In this document: positions 44,130-57,427 of the stretch, in pieces | Layout: every line of letters starts with the position of its first letter | Numbering within the stretch: the stretch's first letter is position 1 | From: Hortaea werneckii | Taxonomy: Eukaryota > Ascomycota > Dothideomycetes > Mycosphaerellales > Teratosphaeriaceae | NCBI GenBank assembly: GCA_037044905.1 | Contig: JBAOKB010000167.1 | Location: 20,589-84,588, forward strand | Reading direction: 5' to 3' | Length of the DNA: 64,000 nt | Made by a program: the position numbers and the translations under genes | The notes under the pieces: model-generated | The model's database searches: none | The model's input: only the letters and a program-made list of their open reading frames with translations | What the model was told of the DNA's origin: nothing

Positions 44130-45651
44130 GCGGAAGTGGGATGCTTTTGATTGGACTAAGGTTCTTATGGAGGCGCAGTAGATGGGTGATGGGTTGTGGT
44201 TAAAGGTTGGTGGTTTGTACAGCTATGGATTTGTTGTAGGAGAGGCAGAGTCTCTGACATGATCTACAGGGTGCCATGAAATGGGCATAGCAAGTCCCAG
44301 TATCTCATCCCGATGTCGGTCGTGTCTCCGTTCACTGCTAATTTTTGCGCTCTGTCCTCAGTCAGTATCCGTTGCCATTCGCCCTTCGGTTTTCCGTGAC
44401 ATCTGTCTGCATGGTGTCGGATGTCAGAAGACGTTGGCAAGGGTTGACTAGGGTTAGCCTCATCACCTTCTACCGTACTTCAAAAGGATTACCATTCCAT
44501 TTACACAGTGGACATTTGTCCAGCGTTTTGCTATGTCTCTTGGGCTTATTGATTCAAAACAAGATGATGGCATGTTTCGTGCAGGTCGCCAAAAGTGTGC
44601 TGTACAGTCAAATTCGGCTGCAAGTCTAGTCACGGGTGGTTCATCAGGAAGTGAAGAACATGCAGCTTTCTATTTTGCAACCTGATAGAGTGGCCTAAAG
44701 TAGTCGATCCCAGAATGGGCAACGGCTCAATGGCGACAAGGCCGCAATTGTTTTTTCTACGTGGATTAACGAGGATACGCAGGTGACATGTCGACGCTGC
44801 CCAGGTACAGCATGTGCATCTGGCTTGCACAATCGCGTTGCACCGTCATCGAGGCCACCATAATAGGACCTTCCAAATTGAAGTCACCGTTATTCAAGCA
44901 CTGAATGATATTCACCCCTCCAGTCAAGGGTGCTAAACTCACGGAACTGATGCTGAGAGGAGTGAATGGAATCAAGCAAGAAGCAAGACACTATGTGATA
45001 CATTTGAAGAGGATGCGAAATACAACTTAGCCGAAGTTGTCAGGCTGGACATTGACAGGCTATCGAAGGAATTCCAGAGAAGTACAGTGGAGAGTGTACA
45101 AGGTACCATGGATATGTGTGCAGGTAATTGCGTTGACGTAGAAATCGAAGCCCACCGTGTACTGCATACGATAAGGGAGAAGACCACTGGCTTGACCGTG
45201 TGGCTGCCACGATGATGGTTCGCTCTCGATCGCGAACGCCACCGATAGGAGAGCCACACGGCGAGATCCCTGCACTCCGCGGCGGAGCTTTCCAAGGAAA
45301 TTGCTGTTGTCGCTGCTGTACACAGCACAGGCGCGCGTCGACTCTTCTTCCCGCGCGTGACGGTGAAAGATAAGCTAACGAGAGCGCAATTATTACAACA
45401 TGTATGTAATGTAGGTATTGACTCGCCACAAGCTCTCCACCTTGTTTTGCTGCGTCCTGTCCATCTTGCCGACATCGCTGTCCCTTCGACACCATCTAGA
45501 CACACTCTTTGTTTGCCACCGGCCAGCCGAGGATCATCAGCCACAGCAGTGGCTGCTCCATCGTACAAACTTCAACCCAAACTTTCGGAACGGTTGACCC
45601 GTGGCGGAGGCGTCTGCATCGGGCGTGCAGGTGCAGCAGATCCAGCTCGCG
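44130..45651. other. Intergenic region
   Basis: No gene is recognised. A 198-codon minus-strand frame at 44972-45568 has no family resemblance. The last part is the promoter of the MAP3K gene. Confidence 0.5.
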
Positions 45652-48600
45652 ATGGCGTCGCCGGTGGGAGCAGCTGGCAATAGCTCGCCTTCTTCGTCCT
45701 TTCGTGCCTCGCACCGACTGTCACGAGAGGCGAGCCTGCCGACCCAGGCCACCATCATGGAGGAAGACAGCGACAGGCCCGGGATGCCGACCTTCGATTC
45801 CGCCGACACCATGGATAGTGAGGAAATGGTGGACGACTATAGCACCGAGGGGCAGCCCAGCGTGCCTTTCGGCGACAGCGACGGGGTATCAGCCAGGCAC
45901 TTCAGCCCGCACGGTGTGCCCGGCGTCGGCATGGATGCGGATGGCGTGGCGCCCTTGACACATCCGCCTGCCTATGGATGGCCGCAGACGACTTCAATAC
46001 CGCAGCGGGGCACGCCGGTACAGCCGGTGCCGCCGGGAGTGGCGACCGGGAGGTATGGCATGCAAGATGGCACATATCCGCCCACACCGAACGTGATGCC
46101 GAACGGTATGCACTCCGCCCAGCAGAAACCGATGCGGCCTGGTGCTGTAAGGCAGCCGAGCAATGCCTACAACCCAGCACGAAGACCTCACCAGTACAGC
46201 CTCGGCACTGGACGTCCGCGAGCTGGCTCCGGCACCGCGACCGAAGACGTGTCAACCCCAATGCCGAGTATCGAGCGCAGGAGAAGGCGTATGTGCAGCG
46301 CATCCAACAGGCAGCGCCGGACGAGTTTTACGGCCAGGGGATGTTTCCGCACCTGGACTCGACTATAACGAAGAGACGGAAAGTGATACCGATGAAAGCC
46401 CAAGCACATCAAAATACACCGAAAATGATCCTTACGACGACCAAGAAATGCTGCTGTATTACGGCAACGAGGACATGGAACCAAGTGTGGAGGAACTGAG
46501 GATACCGGCAAATCGCGAGAGGCTGGAGTGGCATGCCATGCTGGCCAATGTCTTAACTGGTGATGTAGTAAAGCAAGAGAAGAAACGCTTGATTGGAGGG
46601 CTGGAGCAACAGGGCGATAGCACGCTCAAAAATGAAGTGTGGATTGGCGTTAGGGCGAAGACTTGTGGTCGGACGATCGCTGCCCAGAGGCGCTTAATCG
46701 AGGATGGTAGAAGTAAAGTTAAGCAGGCGATTGAAAGCATCATTGCCTTTGAGATCAAGGGCGAGGCTGAAGTTGGGAAGTCGCCGTTGGAGCAAGTGCG
46801 GGCCATTGTCAAGAAGATCGAGAAGACCGAGCGCCTATACCCGACACGTGAGGCTTTCGAGCAAGCACAACCGCGCGCAGCATCTCAGACATACAAGGAG
46901 ACATGCGATGCTGTTGTGTCGTGGCACAACACGACCGAGCTGATCAACACGGAACTTGGCATTCTTCAGAAATGGGTTGGCAACCTTGAACTGGACTTTA
47001 CCGCCCCACGGACAAGGCCGGCCGATGGCACAAATGCGTCCCATCTTTTCGACGACAGCAGTTTCATCGACCGCATCCTCAAGGAAGATGGTCTGAAATC
47101 CCTTCAGGGCGATAACAACCTCCTGAATGGCGTCAACACCGTCATTCAAAAGCAAAAACCACCCTCATATCCAATGCTGAGGCGTTCTCTGAGCGCCACT
47201 TGCCGCCGTACATCGAGGAGCTCCTCACCCTTATCAACTTCCCTTCCCGACTTATCCAGGAGATCATCAAAGTGCGCTTGTCCTACGCGAAAAAGATGCG
47301 CGATCCAGCCCAGCAAGGCGTCATGATGGCCGAGCAGATGATACTTCAATTCCAGATCCTTCTCAAGCTCGCTGTGCGCATCAAGGAAGCCTATCTGATC
47401 GTGTCGCAACCTGAGCCGGGCTGGGATCTTCCGCCTTGCATAGATGAAGGCTTCGATGGAGTCGTGCTTGAAGCTCTGAAATTCTACTTCAAGATGCTCA
47501 ACTGGAAGCTCATGGCTAACAAGAACACCTTCAAGGAAGCCGAAATTCTGGAGCAGGAGTGGGACTTTTCCAACGAATTAGGCCGACATCTAGAAGGCGG
47601 TGACGTCGAGGTAGCGGAGCAGTTCAGCAGTCTCACGTCTAAGTCGCTGGGACGGCTGACAAGCCATTTCGAGAAGGAGCTTCAGCGCCGACCGGACGAG
47701 GTACCGGGCGCGGAGATGGACAAGCGATATAAAGCCATCTTGGATTCTGTGCGTGTGCGCCAGCGAAAGATCTTTCGCTTCAGCAGGATTCTCAGCCAGA
47801 GATTCGAAAACGCGACGGAATACAACATCAACATTGCACAAGAAGACTACCATGAGCTGCTCGAAGCGCTGATGTACACGGGACACTTCCTGGTAGAAAC
47901 GAGCGCGAGCAGCCCATCGACTGATGCAGTGGCGGATAAGGACGGCAAGAAAGGTGGACATCATGGCCAGGGTACGGTATACATTATTGCCAGCCCAACA
48001 TTAATCGAACGACCAAAAGACATTCAGAGCATGCTAGGAACCTGTTATCACGCTGAAGATTCGCCAGAAGACCCTAATAACCCTTATATCCTCGTTTTGA
48101 AACCGGAGCATCCGTTACATTGGGAGGGCCAGCGTATGGATGGGGTCACTCATGAAGCAGTCAGACAGCCACTTGTGGGTTTGCAGACAGGAAGATTGAG
48201 GTTGGTAGCGGATGGCAGTCAGCATCGACTTGATGACGCGAATGCGACCTTCCTGCGTTCGCTGGGCGGAATGGAACTTCCGGTCTTAGTCGAACAGCGT
48301 GCAAACCTGCAGCGAGTTAACCAGGAGCTGGTCAAGATCCGCAAAACGGCATACAAACTCTCCAATACCATTATGGACTCGGTCGAAATCGTTCGGGCGC
48401 AGACTCAGAGGCCTCGAATGTCAGGAGCTGATCCAGACGTGTTTCGCTTTTGCCACAGAATTCGGTCAGCGTTCGGCTATCTATTTCGATCAGCAGCGAC
48501 GGGCAATGCATCAATTGAAACTAACACATCTGGCACTGGACTGGGTGAGCTTCATTTGCGACGACTGCATTGCCTCCGACAGGAAGACCTTCCGTTGGGC

Positions 48601-50019
48601 TGTCATTGCGCTGGAGTTTGCCATGATGATGACCCGAGGGCAGAACATTCTAGGTATCTCGGAGGAGGAGTACGCGACGTTACGAGCCAAAGTTGCAGGG
48701 TGTATGAGTTTGCTCATCAGCCATTTCGATATTATGGGAGCAAGAAGCACCGTCGCCGCACAAGCCGAGAAGCAAAGGATGGAAGCACAATTATCGGGAA
48801 AGCAGTTGAGACTGGACGTGAGTAGATTAAAGGATGATGATGAGAGCTCACGGATCGTGAGCCAGCAGTGGGTTGAGGAGCTTGCAAGGATCGACCAGTC
48901 ACGAAAAGATCGGGAAGCCGAAAAGCAAGCCCTTGGGCGTGTGCTGGAAGATTCAAACGACGCTGACCGCGCACTCAAACAACTCTCGGCGTCCGCTGGA
49001 AATGTGCACTTGAGATGGCAGCAGGGCCAGTTCGTTGGTGGCGGCACTTTCGGTTCCGTCTACGTGGCGATCAACTTGGACAGCACGCAGCTTATGGCAG
49101 TTAAAGAGATCAGGCTGCAGGATCCAAAGATGATTCCGACCATTGTCAGTCAGATCCGCGACGAAATGGGAGTCTTGCAAGTGCTGGACCACCCCAACAT
49201 CGTCCAGTACTATGGCATAGAACCTCATAGGGACAAGGTCTACATCTTCATGGAGTACTGTTCAGGCGGCTCACTGGCGACACTGCTTGAGCACGGCCGC
49301 ATCGAGGATGAAATGGTCATCCAGTCTACGCACTACAGATGTTGGAAGGGTTGGGTTACTTGCACGAAGCAAATGTTGTGCATCGGGACATCAAGCCCGA
49401 AAACATCCTCCTTGATCACAACGGTGTCATCAAATATGTCGACTTCGGCGCCGCGAAAGTCATCGCTAAGCAAGGCAAAACCGTAGTAGCCGATGGAGGC
49501 GACGGCAAAGGCAAACAGCGAAGCATGCAAGGCACGCCCATGTACATGTCCCCAGAAGTCATCCGAGGCGGCAAACCACACAACGCCCGGCTCGGCGCAG
49601 AAGACATCTGGTCCCTCGGCTGCGTCATCAGCGAAATGGCCACGGGCGCCCGCCCCTGGGCCAACCTCGACAACGAGTGGGCCATCATGTACAACATCGC
49701 GCAAGGCCACAGTCCGCAGATGCCCTCTCCGGACCAGCTCTCCGAGCAAGGTCTCGACTTCCTCAAGCGCTGCTTCGAACGCGATCCCATCCAGCGCGCC
49801 TCCGCCGCCGAACTGCTCCAGCACGATTGGATCCTCGCCATCCGCTCCCAGCTCAATATCGAACCCGCCTCTGCTGCGCCTAATACGCCTGCGAGCGAGT
49901 CCGGATACGGCTCCGGTTCCGGCGGTCCTAATAGTGCTTCCTCGAGCTGGGCGCCTACGAGATCTTTCAGATACGATAGCACTGGGAGTGGCAGTAGTGC
50001 TGGCGGGAATGGTTATTAA
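45652..50019 (+). CDS. Ssk2/SskB-type MAP kinase kinase kinase, frame broken
   Basis: The reading spans about 1450 residues in five frame changes. A disordered N-terminus (from MASPVGAAGNSS) leads to NPNAEYRAQEKAYVQRIQQ and ERLEWHAMLANVLTGDVVKQ, typical of the Ssk2/Ssk22/Wak1 family, then a long helical regulatory region. The kinase domain begins near 49021 with GGGTFGSVYVAIN, has AVKEIRLQ (catalytic Lys), MEYCSGGSLATLLEHGRIE, HRDIKPENILL (catalytic loop), VDFGAAKV (DFG) and GTPMYMSPEVI. This kinase activates the Pbs2-type MAP2K of the osmotic and oxidative stress (HOG) pathway. Frame changes lie near 46250, 46355, 47148-47151 (one A missing), 48409 (one A extra) and 49324 (one G missing, restoring EMVIQVYALQMLEGLGYLHE). 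Start may be upstream or at a later Met. Confidence 0.85.
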
Positions 50020-53000
50020 GATGGTGAGAAACACAACTTTGGGACCGGTTATGTGGTTTAAGAGTGGCATGAATTGCAGGCATTTGTGCGAGCGTTCTTA
50101 GCGGATTTCTATTTGCATATTTTTTTTTAATTGCATTTTTTTTTTTGGTCTTGTTGTTCTTTTCGTTTTCTTTCTTCTTTGGTATGCGGGTATATGATGA
50201 GGAGGGGACAATGTGTATAACGCTTTTCATTAGCGAAGGTGTCCAGCGAAAGAGAGAGGGAGAGATAAAGGGAGAGAGAGAGAGTGGGAAGGGGCACGAG
50301 GTATTTTTTGTACGCAACCTGTGGAAATTTTTGGATGGACATTGGATCTATGATGATTCTTTATTAATTCGCCTACCTTCTCCTTTTTCTTTCCCCCTTC
50401 CCATTCTCTCGGGAGATTTCTAGGTTGGTCATCAAGCATGTAAATGAGCTTTGGGTTTTCCACTGCTATCTTTGCATCTTGGTTCACTGGGCTAGCTATG
50501 TATTATGCAACTCGCCTGCTGCTGATGCCCCGTCAATCGATGTCTGGCCCCACCTGACGACCTGGAAGGCTATGATGGTAGATGTCCGATCACAGCCTAT
50601 CATATCATCGCCATTGCCCTTGTGTTGATGCCCACTTTGCCTTTTCCACGCGGAGAGGAGGAAGGAACTACACAGCCTCAAAGTATTGGATCCACTCGCC
50701 ATGGATCGTCAAGGTCTTATCAGCCTTGGCTTCTATAGTGTTTGAACCTACTACTGGGTACATTCAGAGGGCAGGGAACGGAGCCGTTAGATGTTGTCAG
50801 TCTACGTATGTATGAGCGGTGCATATGGTTCAAGTTTTGGGGCTGGGGACAGGACAGCCAGCTGCTTATCACAGTCGCTGTTGACTTGGGGCTGCTACTT
50901 GGGTATACCTGACGTGGGCTTTACTGATACGTCGGTATCCTATCGAAACCCTAATAATGCTGTTTCACGTGTCTGGAGGGAATGGTTTTTACGATCATTT
51001 AGTCAGGGTCATGGTCATGGTCTGGCTGGTGGAAGTGGGCGTGAGGAGATGCGGTGGATGATGCGGAGTTCCCCGCGCAGCTTCATCATTATTACGGTTG
51101 CTTCGATGGTGCGGGTGAGAAGGTATACGCACAAAAAGAGGGGGATGTGCATCGCGTGTCTGCTTTTGATGAGAGAGCCGTCGCCAAGCATGGCTGCGCC
51201 CCATTGAGTGATAAAGTCTCGAGGTCGCTTGGATCGGCGCTGGGGTTGTCTACTGCTGTAGATGCAAGCGAGGCAAAGTGATAATAATATGTCTCTCATG
51301 TTGTTGGAATTGTTGAGACCTCAATTTGATTGATGACGCGACAACGAACATGACCTTTCTGAGGCACATGGAGGCTTGTCAGGGGTTTGTTGTTGTCACC
51401 GTGCTCTCACTACTCGCTGTGTACACACGGATGATGATGTCTTGATGGATCAGCAACCTACATATGCAGCTAGGTTTTGCTAACGAGGTCGAAAGCTTGA
51501 TGTCTCTCCACTGCCACTCTCGAGCTTTTGGGTTGAAAGACGGTCTGCGGCTTTTTGCACGCAATGGAATAATAGTCGAGGAGTGATACGTGGACGTTTG
51601 GTTTTCGAGCAACTATTATGAACCTGGAAATTTGCTAGGCGCCCAAATCTTGGTCGTCGCACGGCCAACCATGTTGTTCTCCGGTGCATTTCTCATTTCT
51701 GCGTTCCCCCGATCTCGACTCCTGAGCGTTTGGCTCGGCGTTCTTGGAGGCTTGGTGTTTGGTCGGCTTTTTGCAGCATGGGTCTCCAATCTGTCGCAGG
51801 AAAAGGAGGGGCTGGAGAAGATGATGTACGTGGCGAGCTGTCATCAGTGCATGAGGAGGAAGAGGTCGATTCATGCGGGAGTAGGAGAGAGTGTCATGAT
51901 GATGGGTTTGTTACATGTACTCAAGGCGTTCATGACGGTAAAGCATCGTCGGCCCCAGAAGAGGAGCTTTAGCCGAGCAACGGCGGCGGCAAAGACAAGG
52001 TTCGGACGGTCCCGCCATGCATTAGCCGCGGGTTCGAGCCCGGTCTGGTCCATGCTGCATGTGGAAAGAAGCTTCGCTCGAATCTTCATTTCATTGTGTC
52101 TCTACATTAAGGTAATATCTACATTATCCTGCTGATGTCTACGAGGAGCCTGAGTTCCCAATGTCGATACTGGACTGATAAAGATACCATACCTAGTAAG
52201 AATGCCGTAAGCGCGCTCCCCACCTGTCGAGATGGAGGCGGAGTGCATCCGCGTGCTTCCCATTCATCACTGAGCGCTTCGCTAGCGCCGTTTGAGTGGC
52301 AGTGCTCACCCATCTTTTGCTTGGCTCGCCCTTTGTATGTAACGTCGTGCGTCGTTGAAGTCGAGCGGTCCGGGCTGGAGTCTTGATCTTGCTCTTACCC
52401 TTTCCCTACCATTGTTCGTGTCAGTCTTGCGCCCTTCGTCCTCACTGCGCTGGCTCCCGAGTGACGTGACGCCGAGTTTGAAGAGGCAGAACTGGGTCAA
52501 TTCGGTTGGAAATCCTGCCCTGTTCCTCTCCTACCCTATTCCCCCCTTTGACGCTCTCCTGTCCGCCCAAGCAGACAGCAATAGTCTTGCCGGTGGAGTC
52601 TGACACGGCGCCAGAGCGAATCTGGTCTCACATTCGCTGCGCATCTCTCCCTCTCGCCAGGCCAAGAGACTTGGTTCGAGAGCACTGCCCCCGGAGCGCG
52701 CCTTAAAACAAAGGCGCCTGGTTACACATATATCTGGCTGAGGCTGAGCGGACTTTCTTTCGCCACTTGCCCTTCCTGTCATTCAGCTCCACAGGGATCT
52801 TGACAGTCGCGATAGGGCATCTGGGGCTCGATCGTACCTGCCACACTGACCTGCTCGCCACTCGCCACTCGCCTTAAACCTTCCACCACGTGCCCAACTG
52901 GCCTTCAGTATCGACTGCGCCCCTGTCGCTCGCCGGCCTCATATACTACCTGTGTGATAGCTTACATCCTTCCGCACTCATCCTACACACATGAGTAGCT

Positions 53001-53095
53001 CACGATAGGAGCTTTAATCCCCCCCTACCCGATCAGGCAACTAGGTCTTGCTTGAGCTGAGCCTTGCTTCCCCGGAGCCACAAGGCGCAGCCAGC
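50020..53095. other. Long intergenic region
   Basis: About 3 kb with no supported gene. It holds poly-T and GA-rich tracts just downstream of the kinase gene (50119-50145, 50250-50290), a B-box-like sequence near 52025-52055, and CT-rich promoter sequence before the Ca2+-ATPase gene. The 181-codon frame at 51590-52135 is not recognised. Confidence 0.5.
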
Positions 53096-56000
53096 ATGAC
53101 TTCGCAGAATCCTTTCTCCGCGCCTGAAGATGGCAGAAAATCACCATCGCCAAATCCAGGACGTAGGCCTCGTGCGCCGACCATAACAATCGACACGTCG
53201 GCCATGCGCAGATCGGCGAGCAACAAAAGCCAGAGGCCTGACCACGAAATGGACGAACTGTCGGACGACGGCAAATCGATCAATGGCGACAAGTCCCACA
53301 AGGCTTGCGACCTGGGTCCAACGCACTTTCGACGCCGACCGAGACTCGCGGGCACCATAGCTTCGAGAGCGGAGAATCAATACCGACAAGCCCTCACAAC
53401 ATATCATCACCTTCGCAATGGAACAATCCTAACACCTTCCTTTCTGTACCAGCCCAACAACGAAGCCGGGGGCAGAGCTTTGGCACTGATGCCAGTGGTG
53501 ATTCTGCTTCCGTGTCCGACATCACCTACGTCAACTCGCCCTCTCTCGGCAGTACGCCCAAAGCATTCGGAGACCATGGTCACCACGAAGGCATCAGAGG
53601 TGCTGGCGAGCATCCAGTGCTCTCGGATGACGAAGCCCTTCAACCGGACAAGGGCACCGAAGACGATTTCCACCGCGAGAAAAACCCTTTCGCCTTCGCC
53701 CCCGGGCACATGACGAAACTACTCAACCCGAAGAGCTTAGGAGCATTTCATGCTGTTGGCGGACTGCGAGGGTTAGAGAGGGGTCTTCGTTCGGACCGGC
53801 AAGCAGGGCTCAGTATGGATGAGCAGACGCTGAGCGGCTCAGTCTCTTTTGAGGAAGCTACTGCGCACGCAAGCCCATCGTTGGATCAGACCGCTGTGAA
53901 TGAGGAGGAGATCGCGCGGCAGAACAGCTCACAAGAGATGGTCGGGCAAGGAAGCTACGAAGATAGAAAGCGGATATTCGGCGACAACAGGCTACCGGAA
54001 CGGAAACCGAAAAACATCCTGCAGCTCATGTGGATGGCGTACAATGACAAAGTCTTGATGGTGCTGACGGCTGCGGCTATCATCGCTCTATCTCTTGGCT
54101 TGTATCAGGCCCTGGGAACGGAAGAGGGCGGTGTGGAATGGATTGAAGGCGTTGCCATCATCGTCGCCATTGTCGTCGTCGTACTCGTTGGTGCACTCAA
54201 CGACTGGCAGAAAGAAAGGCAATTTGCAAAGCTCAATAAGAAAAAGGAAAGCCGCAATGTCAAGCTCATCCGATCTGGACGGACACAGGAGATCAACATC
54301 CATGAGATCCTGGTTGGCGATGTACTGATGGTCGAGCCCGGTGATATTCTCCCGGTTGACGGCATCTTCATCTCCGGCCACAGTGTCAAGTGCGACGAGT
54401 CATCTGCAACGGGCGAGTCTGACATCCTGAAGAAGGTCGCAGCCGACGAGGTCTACCGCGCTATGGAAGCCGGCGAGAACCTGAAGAAGATGGACCCGTT
54501 CATGATCTCCGGCGGAAAGGTCACGGAAGGGTTCGGTCGTATGCTTGTGACGGCAACAGGTATTCACTCTTCCTACGGAAAGACGATGCTGTCCCTTCAA
54601 GAGAGCAATGAGGCGACACCACTCCAAACCAAACTCAATGGCCTTGCCGAGTACATCGCAAAGCTCGGTAGCTCTGCAGCGCTGTTGCTCTTCATCGTCT
54701 TGCTCATCAAGTTCCTGGCTCAACTGCCCAGCAATGACGGGACTCCTGCCGACAAGGGCCAGCAGTTCATGAGTATCCTGATCGTCGCAGTTACGATTGT
54801 TGTCGTCGCAGTTCCAGAAGGCTTGCCGCTTGCCGTCACATTGGCTCTAGCGTATGCCACCAGGCGAATGCTCAAGGACAGGAACCTGGTCAGAGTTCTC
54901 AGGTCTTGCGAGACTATGGGCAATGCTACAACGGTATGCTCCGACAAGACTGGCACTCTCACTCAGAACGTGATGACGGTGGTGGCCGGCTCCATTGGGA
55001 CATCAAACAGATTCAGCAACCGGGCAGGCCAGAGTCATGCCGATAGTCACGATGATGTGGAAGGCGTTGCCACTGGTGAGTTCATTCACACGCTTGCGGA
55101 CGATGTCAAATCCATCTGGAAAGACAGCATAGCCATCAACTCCACTGCCTTCGAAAAAGACGACAATGGCAAGAAGGCTTTTGTTGGATCCAAGACAGAA
55201 ACCGCGCTGCTAGACTTCGCACAGGAGCATCTTGGCATGGATGCTATCAGCCTTGAACGCAGTAACGTCCAGACTGTGCAGATGATACCATTCGATTCTG
55301 GCCGGAAGTGTATGGGCATAGTGGTGAAATTGAAGAGTGGAGGCTATCGTCTTCTCGTCAAGGGTGCCAGTGAGATTATGCTCAGGTACTGTGCTACAAT
55401 CATCAACGACCCGTCTAAGAGTACTTCGCCAACGACGATGACTGGCGATAACAAAAAGACATTGCAAGCACTTATTGATGCCTACGCTGACCGATCGCTC
55501 CGTACAATTGGCTTCATCTACCGCGACTACGAATCATGGCCACCAAAGGGCGCCAGAAGAACGGAAGACGACAAGACACAAGCCGTCTTCGAGGACATCT
55601 GCAAGAACATGACCTTCCTCGGCGTAGTTGGTATCCAGGATCCTCTTCGCAAGGGTGTTCCAGAGGCTGTAGAAGACTGCATCAAGGCCGGTGTCTTCCC
55701 GCGTATGGTCACTGGTGACAACATCCTCACTGCCAAAGCCATTGCACGCGAGTGCGGAATCTTCACTGCCGGTGGCGTCGCGTTGGAAGGACCTGACTTC
55801 CGTAAGATGAGTCAAGCTGACCAACGTGCCATTATTCCGAAGCTACAGGTGCTCGCCCGCTCTTCGCCAGACGACAAGCGAACATTGGTCAAGCGTCTCA
55901 AGGAAATGGGTGAGACGGTGGCCGTGACTGGTGATGGTACCAATGATGCTCCTGCTTTGAAGGCGGCCGATGTTGGGTTTCTCCATGAACATTTCTGGTA

Positions 56001-57427
56001 CTGAGGTCGCCAAGGAGGCATCCGACATTATCCTCATGGACGACAACTTCACCTCGATCGTGCTGGCACTCATGTGGGGTCGTGCCGTCAACGATGCCGT
56101 TCGCAAATTCCTGCAATTTCAGATCACTGTCAACATTACTGCTGTCCTGCTAGCGTTCATTTCCGCTGTTAGCGATGATGAAGAGCAATCTGTCTTGACC
56201 GCAGTGCAACTTCTCTGGATTAATCTGATCATGGACACTATGGCAGCTCTGGCTCTTGCCACGGACCCACCAAGCCGCAGGATCCTCGAGAGGAAGCCTG
56301 ACCCCAAGTCGGCACCTCTGATCTCGACAACTATGTGGAAGATGATTATCGGCCAGGCCATATACCAGCTGGTGGTCACCCTTGTCATTTACTTCGCTGG
56401 ACCTAGAATTCTCGACGGTATTCTCGGCGGAGATTCGGCACAGGAAGAAGCGGAGCTGCAGGCGCTGGTGTTCAACACGTTTACCTGGATGCAGATCTTC
56501 AATGCTCTGAACAACCGGCGCCTGGATAACCGGTTCAACGTGTTCGAAGGCATCTTCAAGAACTTGTTCTTCATCATGATCTTCTGCATTATGATTGGTG
56601 GCCAAACCCTCATCATGTTCGTCGGCGGCGAAGCCTTCCAGGTTGTGCGTCAAACAGGTCCGCAATGGGCTATCGCCATCATATTGGGTGTCATCTCGCT
56701 TCCAATCGGTATCGTCATTCGACTTGTTCCCAACGAGCTCGCTGCGAAGCTTGTCCACCTTTCATTAAGAGCTATGCTCGGCGCAACAAGGACAAAATGG
56801 TTGTCACAGACGAGGAGAACCCATTCCAGTTCAACGAGGCGCTCTACGACATCAAGCAAGAGCTTGCTTTCATCAAAAGGTACAAGGGCGGCCGCCTTAA
56901 CGCGCTCAAGTTTGCTGTCTCGCACCCCAAGGAGGCACTTCTGCACAGCAGGAGCCCAAGCCGCAGCAGAGCCAGCAGCAGCTTACCTCGTACGCCCAAC
57001 AACGAGCTGAGCGAGAATGAGGACGGCCAATCCCCTGCGCCACCTACCCCTGACTCCAGGCGCAAGAGAGGCCGATCGCGGTCCAACTCCGCCTTCGCCG
57101 GCGCCGCCATGGCCGGCATCGTCGCAGGCAGCATCGCAGGTGGCTTCTCGCCCATCGACCGCGACACGGACAGCTTGAAATTCGCCCGTGGGCGCTCCAA
57201 GAGCGACCTCTCCAAGGAAGGTCCGCATGGATGTCCACCCGGAGACGAAAAAGGAAGACCCCGTCGTCGTCAATGAGGATCCCGTCGAGCAGGCTGGCAA
57301 TCAGCCGCCGAGTCAGTCCGCGGATACGACGCCGCAGTTTGGAAGGGGGCCTTTTACGGGCGAGCCGAGTAATACCCTCAACGAGGGCAAGTCGGATGAT
57401 AAGTCCGAGGATCATCATAAGCCTTGA
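53096..57427 (+). CDS. PMC1: Vacuolar-type Ca2+-transporting P-type ATPase (Pmc1/PMCA), frame broken
   Basis: About 1440 residues from MTSQNPFSAPEDGRKSPSPN. A disordered, Ser/Pro-rich N-terminus is followed by the P2B core: NILQLMWMAYNDKVLMVLTA, GDILPVDGIFISGHSVKCDE, SSATGESD, VPEGLPLAVTLALAYATRRM (helix 4 Ca2+ site), the phosphorylated Asp in CSDKTGTLTQNVM (about 54940-54970), KGASEIMLRYC, and TGDGTNDAPALKAADVGF. The C-terminal helices and a basic tail with possible calmodulin-type regulation follow. It pumps Ca2+ into the vacuole. Frame changes are near 53304 (one T missing), 55980 (one base extra, restoring VGFSMNISGTEVAKE), 56750 (one C missing, restoring KLVPPFIKSYARR) and around 57230; the last is less certain because the tail is low-complexity. 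Confidence 0.9.

Noticed and set aside
44972..45568. 198-codon minus-strand frame
   Set aside because: Composition is unremarkable and no motif or family is recognisable; lies in the promoter side of the MAP3K gene.
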